Positions 8,931 to 13,837 of a stretch of 13,837 nucleotides of DNA are shown here, piece by piece. Origin of the DNA: Cyclospora cayetanensis (Eukaryota; Apicomplexa; Conoidasida; Eucoccidiorida; Eimeriidae); assembly GCF_002999335.1 (NCBI RefSeq), contig NW_020312312.1, positions 1 to 13,837 of the forward strand. The letters are read 5' to 3'. The position numbers were made by a program, and so were the translations under genes. The stretch's first letter is position 1. The number at the start of each line of letters is the position of its first letter. The notes under the pieces were generated by a model, which ran no database searches, had not been told where the DNA came from, and saw only the letters and a program-made list of their open reading frames with translations.

Positions 8931-9783
8931 TTAGACAGATTAAGTAAGGCCTACGGCTCAGTCGCTCTGGGGAAACAGATTAAATGGAGGCATAGGCAGG
9001 AGGGAAGGGGAAACCGTCAGATGCTCAACGTCTCCGGTGGTAAGTCATGGGAAGCTTATGGAACAGCACGTTAGTAGATAGATACTTAGTTGCAGATAGG
9101 TCCCTCCTTTATTGGCCCAGATTCCCCAATGAAGGTAAAGGGTAAAGAAGGCCCCTTCACCTAGGGCCCTATTTGCTCTAATTTGTAAACTTTACTGCAA
9201 GCTACGCAGCTTACCTTGCTCTAGAGACGTTTTCACTCTTTCTTCAATTGCAGAAAGGAGCCCCGCGGGGCTCTGGGACTACGCGTTCCAGAAATAAGCA
9301 GATCTACAGGAATAGGCTACGGTTTTGCATAATGTTATGTTCGATTTACTGATATCTATTTTGGTGTGCTTTGTGAAAATCGGTACTATGATATTGTATT
9401 GTTAGCATTACTAGGCAATTGCACCAAGCAGCTTATTCATCAAAATGAAGGCCAGCAATAAGGCACTGGTATACGCAGTGCCCAACGATAAGATTTCTTG
9501 GGGCTTTTTTGTGTATATGTATGCGGGTGGGGGAAGGCGCTGGGGTGAACGACTCCTCACAATCCCCGGCTTTTGCAGGGCATCTCCCACATAGGACGGA
9601 CAGACCCTTGAAACGGTCTTCGTAAAATAAGTGAGTGCAGTGCATGTGTTTTGCATGACAGAAACTGGTTTGTGCTTGTTTAATCTCATTAAGAAGCGAA
9701 GCATACAAATGATCCGGCGCATGAGGAGCTCGGGAGATTTCAGATTGGCGCACTAAGGAGACCAAAACGAGTCCTCCACATGC
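8931..9783. other. Gene-poor stretch with a perfect GC palindrome
   Basis: I see no gene in this stretch apart from the minus-strand frame open at 9433-9936, discussed with relic E. It contains a perfect palindrome at 9258-9273. The interval separates the two possible parts of relic E by more than the normal RT-RNase H distance, which would require an insertion. Confidence 0.45.
9258..9273. repeat. Perfect 16-bp palindrome GAGCCCCGCGGGGCTC
   Basis: The 16 bases equal their own reverse complement, with no loop, in otherwise moderate-GC non-coding DNA. It could form a cruciform or be a dimeric protein-binding site. No neighbouring gene explains it. Confidence 0.85.
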
Positions 9784-10008
9784 CAGTAGAGAGAAATAAA
9801 GAGGCACCAGCGGAAAACCAGAAAGCATAGCAAAGCGGGCCAAGCCGAAGGCTCGTAAATGATCGGGACACCGCGAAGGGACGAAGGAAGTGGGAACATC
9901 CGTAGCCTCCCACAAAAACCTAAGAAACTCCACCAATCAGCCTTTCAGCAGGCTATACCTCATCACGCGAAAAGGCTTTCTTTGTAGACGGACTCTGCAA
10001 TCGTGCAT
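9784..10008 (-). pseudogene. Relic E: possible gypsy RT thumb fragment inside a 168-codon open frame
   Basis: The minus frame is open from 9936 to 9433, and upstream of a TGA it continues open to about 10040. Around that stop it reads VRLQRK, RYSLLKG, stop, LVEFLRFLWEA (VEFL at 9922-9933), then CPDHLRAFGLA and a hydrophobic run with PLYFSLL. These resemble, in order, the LQRL...LSKC, EFLG, LRSFLGLA and A-PL-x-x-LL boxes of a gypsy RT thumb, with about eight residues missing after the FLG box. After 9784 the frame stays open but no longer resembles pol. Alternatives are a chance open frame, since about one of this length could occur by luck in a window this size, or an unknown exon with one membrane helix. 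Confidence 0.33.
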
Positions 10009-10170
10009 CTTCCTGCTTCCCCCGCAGTCGAAGGCGCATTAAAGGCACTTATGCTTTGAAAACTATGGGCTGCATGTATGCTTAGTCTTGTAGGGCTCAG
10101 AGCCTTTAAACGGATATTAGCTCAGGTGCATGCCCGTCAATGCTAGCTCATCTTAGAGGAGCTGGCATGG

Positions 10171-10406
10171 CTAGAATAGTTGTGGGGAAGAACATGAGGT
10201 GAAGTGGCACTGCGGCCGCGCTTCCAGCTGCTTTCTGCGTAGCTTAAGCCGCTATAAGTACCAACCCCTAAGGATCTAGGAGTCCTGCAATTACTTATTT
10301 TACAGGAATAGTAGCTTCTACTACAACCTTAGTCTAGATGGACAACTGCGTGCAGCATGTGCAAATAAGGATTTGAGGTGCCTAGATTAGTTGTGGGGAG
10401 GAATAT
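10171..10406 (+). repeat. Direct repeat pair of 25 bases
   Basis: The 25 bases at 10171-10195 and at 10382-10406 match at 22 positions. Both contain TAGTTGTGGGGA, and the copies start 211 bases apart. The flanks do not align well. This may be a remnant of a longer duplicated segment such as LTR ends, but no TG...CA borders are visible. Confidence 0.7.
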
Positions 10407-10513
10407 TATTTCAGACTAATTTTACAATTGCCTGCTATTCCCCCATAGTCAAGCTTAACACAGCCTTGGCCTAACTCATGGGGTGGGTTGGAGAAAGCGC
10501 AGTAACATACTTT

Positions 10514-10855
10514 TTAGCTAGCTGCATGTGATTGAAGTGGCACTGGCATCGACTGGCCCAACCGGAAGGCTATTACCCTAGGGGTGGGACTAGGTCTGCA
10601 CGCAGCAGGGCACGCAGAGACTGGTTTTGTCGGCCAAACAGTGTTCAAGTGTTGGTTCTGCATAGAATTGACCGAACCGCAGACCATTCCACCGCTTTTA
10701 GCAAGGACGACATTTCCTATTGGATTCGAACTGGCGGATGTGCTGCTGCCTGCTGGTGCTGGATTATACACTTGGTGCAGCTTCAGCTGCAAAATGCGCG
10801 GCCAGCAGTGTTCGTAATGCACTTTCTCTTCTTATTAGAGCAAACGCGGTCCTAG
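10514..10855. other. Unexplained block open in three frames
   Basis: Two plus frames (10532-10855 and about 10536-10817) and one minus frame (10822-10514) are open over the same bases, in a locally GC-richer stretch. The second plus frame reads as a plausible protein: a Gly/His-rich start, several Cys, and a hydrophobic LADVLLPAGAGLYTW. No family is recognised. It may be one exon of an unknown gene or an unidentified part of a retroelement; GC-rich composition alone also reduces stops. Confidence 0.25.
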
Positions 10856-11744
10856 AGAGACTTTCGGATGCTGAGCTTCAGTATTAGGTGACAAAATATG
10901 CTAAGTTAGTATTTGATAGTTAAACGCGTGACACGCATAAATTTAAAGCCTCTTTCGGTGTCTTGCTAATACAATTCACATGTTAACTTTTGAGTATTTT
11001 ACTAAGGCTGAGGAAGCTCTTTAACATGTCGAGCCAGATGTACAAGCCACTGGATCAATGTATGCGTGGGAGCTTGTGCTTGAAGACATGTGGGGAGAGT
11101 GTCCTCGCAAGCCTCAAGCTTTTGCAGCGCACCAGATTCTGTGGAATCCTATGCCCCAGGCTAGTCTCTTTCTCAGTAAGCTTTGAGGAGAGCTGGAACA
11201 CCTTTCCATGTGGAGATTAGTGGCTTGTATTCCCTTTGGCTGTTCGTGGGTTAGGCAGGCACCGAGTTAGGATCCAGGATACCCTCACAGATGCGCCACT
11301 AGCCGGCTGCGGAAACCAGGGAGAGGACCCAACACGCGGAGGGATTGCCGAAAGGTAATCAGCAGTGGTCCAACATGCCAAACACTTTAAAGGCCAAAGG
11401 CGAAAGTGTTATCAGTATTGGCTAAGAATTACGGGATTAGGTCAGTGGGAACGAGCATGTTGGCTTACTCCTGAAGTGGCACTTGCATCTGTCATCCCTT
11501 TAAAGTGCCATGCCCTGATTTTCGAGAATTCGGATTCAGCAAAAGATGCCAAGCAATAGCTACTCAGGAGAAAGTTGTTGCTGCAGGCCCGTGACGGCTG
11601 ATGACCTGTTGTTCGCATGATCAGAATGTATTGAAAGCAGAAATTTCAGCTAGTGGTGAGGCTTAACAAAGTATCTCAGAGCTTCCTATACCATACGAGT
11701 CCGATTTTTCTATCAAATGTGACTGCAGGTAAACTCCTTACATT

Positions 11745-12061
11745 ATGATGGAAGACGAAAGCAACGGACAAGAATCCTCACTTAACGAGCAGATGCCAGC
11801 TGTTCCTTCATACGACTCTACGGGTGTGGAGCGAGTGCATGTGAGACGCTTGGTAATTTCCAGGGTCCATCAGATAGCCCTACATGTATAAATGGAGAAC
11901 TGTCTCGGACTATGCAAATTATAGAGGAAACACCAAGATATCATAAAGGATTAGACCACGGGAAGACGGTGGACTACCATTTCAAGGTTGAAGCAGTGAT
12001 ACAAGTCATGGAAACAGCTCTCAGAAAAGCCATATTCGTCATGCTCAGAAACGCTGCCTGA
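11745..12061 (+). pseudogene. gag: Relic C: probable gypsy gag start, frameshifted
   Basis: An ATG ATG at 11745 opens 48 codons of an acidic, Gln/Ser-rich N-terminus ending at a TAA at 11889-11891. A different frame is then open to a TGA at 12059-12061. It includes PRYHKGLDHG, then KTVDYHFKVEAVIQVM at about 11965-12012, and ends MLRNAA. This matches the retrotransposon gag pattern of F-x-G, V-x-x-W-x-x-x-VE, a spacer, then LRG-AA-x-W. The conserved Trp is Tyr/His here, and the expected W after LRGAA may be the W shortly past the stop. No CCHC knuckle follows, because the minus-strand relic B begins about 150 bases on. The match is moderate; one frame change and two stops show it is dead. Confidence 0.5.
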
Positions 12062-12208
12062 ATGAGCAAGCGAATTTGGTGTGGGAGGGCTTTTGTCGTG
12101 TGACGAAGGGACCTGATATATGCTGTTTTCACAGTTGGACAGCTCAGGCTTGAATCTGGCCGACGAAGCTGCTGGACGGATGTTTATAGGTAGGCAGATA
12201 AGGTGTAT

Positions 12209-12767
12209 TTATGATTGCGTCAAGAAAACATTATTCGGGTGAGCCAGAGCGAGACTCCCACAGGCAGCATATGAGAAGGGGCTCACTGCAAATCTATATC
12301 TCCAGACCAACAAAATAGCCCGCCGTAACCGCTGCGGAATGATATGCATCCAACACTTCATCCCCCCACAGAAGTTTTTGGCGGTGCTCAACCACGGCAA
12401 ACACTCATAGATAAGCCCTTGTAGATGCTTCTGTTGCGTGTGCAAGAAGCTGCAAGCCACGCGACGCATTGCCTGCACAGGCTAGCCGCAATCTTTGAGT
12501 AGGCCCAACAGTAGTAGGCGTTTACACAAAGAAAAACTTGAGTATACACACTCTACAAAGTGGCTTATGCCATATGGATCAGTACGAACGTTCACGGGAA
12601 TATGAGGACCAGGCAAGGCTGTGGGATTCGCACACGTTCTGACAGAAAAATTCCGCCACACTATGCAACAGCCAAATATGGAGCGATACTGTAAGTTGAT
12701 CTACTACAATTACCAGTGAATTAAGTGCTGGGGCCCAAAGCGTGACAAAGGCTTTCAGACTCTGCAT
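12209..12767 (-). pseudogene. Relic B integrase DDE core
   Basis: The frame from 12767 to 12579 reads AFVT, then LVIVVDQLT (12690-12716), then SVAEFFCQNVCESH (12621-12662). These are the DFVTGLP, LVVVDRLTK and AELF-x-QNV-x-x-LHG boxes of a Ty3/gypsy integrase core, with the first catalytic Asp replaced. A change of frame gives RTDPYGISHFVE, matching the SDRDPRFTS-FW box. A third frame, 12478-12209, reads MRRVACSFLHTQQKHLQG and YECLPWL, matching the LEQMLR...W...L-E-A-N helix. The HPQTDGQ box is decayed. Six boxes in order leave little doubt about the family. Confidence 0.88.
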
Positions 12768-13275
12768 GGTCCCACAACTATACTAAGCATCTGCACCTAC
12801 CAAACTCCAACAGCAAGAGCAACAGTGTCCATCGCTTGAAAGCCCGCAACGATAGCTGGTTATGCATGCAGCTATGGTCTGTGATATTGTGCTAAACGTC
12901 AAGTTCCATCGCGCGATGAAGTACGGCACGGCCAAGGAGTAGCGGTTGCACTCTCCAAATTGGTCGTAAGCAACGATGTTCTTTCTCATCACCCTACTCA
13001 CTTAGAGTTAAACAGAGAGTTTGGGATATTTGTGCATTTTCCTGAGAGTGTTTTTTATGCTGGACTACTATTAGTGTGCATCCGGATTCCTTTTTTTTGT
13101 ATGCTTGTTGAAGAACCTCGCTAAACCCTCTTAGGATCTGGCGAGCTACTGTAGCTCCCAATTTGCTCCTAGCTTGTCCTTAAGATATGGGAAAGCATGC
13201 AAATCAAGTGTTACCTTAGCATATAATTTACTTCGAAATGGAAAATGAAAGAACATTCTGCTGGGTCCTTGAGCC

Positions 13276-13458
13276 TTACAGACTCCGTGACGCTTTAAAA
13301 CATGCGGGGCTTGTAGGGAGGCGATTGCAAAAAGCTATTGTCCTACAAAGCCCCACGTATTTATTGCTTTCAATACTAAGTATCATACGCTCCCTAGGTT
13401 GAGAAAAGTGTGTACCCTCATTCCATAAGAACATTTCTGCCACAGGTAGAGCCATATC
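13276..13458 (-). pseudogene. Relic B integrase zinc-finger region
   Basis: The minus frame reads WNEGTHFSQPRERMILSIES from about 13425, like the G-x-L-x-VP-x-x-x-R-x-x-ILRE-H entry to the gypsy integrase finger. YVGLCRTIAF then stands where GHFG-x-x-KT is expected. The two finger His codons are lost. A possible trace of the C-x-x-C half, CTLIVVQHKKHS, appears about 180 bases further on in another frame, near 13090. Its place between the RNase H end and the integrase core supports the call. Confidence 0.5.
13306..13354. repeat. Imperfect inverted repeat (hairpin)
   Basis: GGGGCTTGTAGG at 13306-13317 pairs with CCTACAAAGCCCC at 13342-13354, giving 12 pairs with one bulged base and a loop of 24. 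It lies inside the integrase-finger part of relic B, so it may have arisen by chance or by later rearrangement. Confidence 0.65.
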
Positions 13459-13549
13459 ACTGACTGATTCATTTATGCAGAGGGATCAGCTCGACAACAA
13501 GCTGTGGCATAAATGAGGCAGCAGAAGCAGAGCAGATGTAGCAGCAACA

Positions 13550-13747
13550 TTAGATACACGACCAGTTGCTTGCAGAATTCACAAAGTCGGAGAACAGCTG
13601 CCTTATTAGTGTTTTTTCTACCCGCCTACCCAAAGCATCACTTCAGATGTTTGCAGAAGAGGCAACAACTAAGCGACTTAACAACCAACCGGCGAGGGTC
13701 TCGCAAAAGGTTGACTGATTAAGGCTTCGAAGCAAATGGCAATAGTC
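13550..13747 (-). pseudogene. Relic B RNase H C-terminal part
   Basis: The minus frame reads HLLRSLNQSTFCETLAGWL, matching the TDH-x-SL-x-x-L...R-ARWL segment that closes gypsy RNase H. After a stop it reads SDALGRR (13622-13642), matching the ADALSRR hallmark at the RNase H-integrase junction. Spacing between these boxes is normal. The catalytic TDAS part would lie past the window edge. The ADALSRR-like motif immediately before an integrase finger makes the call firm despite the stop. Confidence 0.78.
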
Positions 13748-13837
13748 CCTGTATCTTTGATGAGAAAGAAGAGCCAAGTGCTGATTTAGCACTCACGGAC
13801 GTCGGGGCTGTGCCAGCTAGTCTAGCCTACAGTTCAA

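Larger units (their letters stand above)
10045..11744. other. Intergenic stretch with short dispersed repeats
   Basis: No gene is firmly supported. The stretch contains a 25-base direct repeat pair, a 12-base motif present three times, and a 340-base block open in several frames at 10514-10855. The last part, up to 11744, precedes a gag relic and should contain its LTR and primer-binding site if they survive, but I could not recognise either. Open frames at 10990-11220 and 11365-11559 have no known motif. Confidence 0.45.
12209..13837 (-). mobile_element. pol: Relic B: decayed Ty3/gypsy pol (RNase H-integrase), minus strand
   Basis: Read on the minus strand from the right edge, this segment gives the end of RNase H, an integrase zinc-finger region and an integrase core, in the order of gypsy pol. 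RT, protease and gag would lie beyond the window's right edge. A stretch of about 240 bases between the finger and the core (13001-12770) shows no pol motif and may be an insertion or badly decayed. It faces relic C, which runs on the plus strand, so the two are separate insertions. No 3' LTR was found below 12209. Confidence 0.8.

Noticed and set aside
9433..9936. Minus-strand 168-codon frame as an intact membrane protein gene
   Set aside because: It starts only at TTG directly after a stop, has no family match beyond the RT-like part, and a frame of this length can arise by chance in a window this size.
13514..13548. AGC/CAG-rich patch as a coding poly-Q or poly-A tract
   Set aside because: It lies in relic B at the end of the RNase H part, is short and imperfect, and the plus frame over it has no other protein features.
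1..13837. CRISPR array, tRNA or rRNA genes, bacterial operons
   Set aside because: No regularly spaced repeats, no tRNA T-arm with a matching acceptor stem, no rRNA-like stretch and no closely packed same-strand genes were found.

Overview
The window looks like nuclear DNA of a compact eukaryote, most likely an apicomplexan of the Eimeria/Cyclospora type. The reasons are one long intronless gene with a eukaryotic start context and a signal peptide, AGC-rich patches in the non-coding DNA, no bacterial operon structure, and repeated remains of Ty3/gypsy-type LTR retrotransposons; chromovirus-like elements of this class have been reported from Eimeria. The genus is inferred, not proven.

Layout. 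Positions 1 to about 2035 hold a decayed gypsy pol on the plus strand (relic A), cut by the left edge of the window. Reverse transcriptase (RT), RNase H and integrase follow one another in the expected order, broken by stops and frame changes. About 3574-4279 holds a second plus-strand RT relic (D). From 4280 to 5149 lies the 5' flank of the gene, with a 17-bp tandem repeat, paired GGGGCCCC palindromes and a start-stop upstream ORF. The only convincing intact gene is 5150-7915 (+). It encodes a 921-residue protein with a signal peptide, a short acidic outer segment, one membrane span and a long coiled-coil tail. From 7916 to about 8620 is its 3' flank.

The right half is mostly relics again. 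There is a weaker minus-strand RT/RNase H relic (E, about 10008-8640), a stretch with short dispersed repeats and an unexplained block open in three frames (10514-10855), a plus-strand gag relic (C, 11745-12061), and, facing it, a minus-strand RNase H-integrase relic (B, 13747-12209) that runs to the right edge.

The genes do not form a pathway. One intact membrane-anchored coiled-coil gene sits in DNA built largely from old gypsy insertions in both orientations. The relics carry many stops and changes of frame and are not expected to be active. No intact LTRs, tRNA, rRNA or CRISPR array could be seen. All homology calls were made by eye from motifs and spacing.
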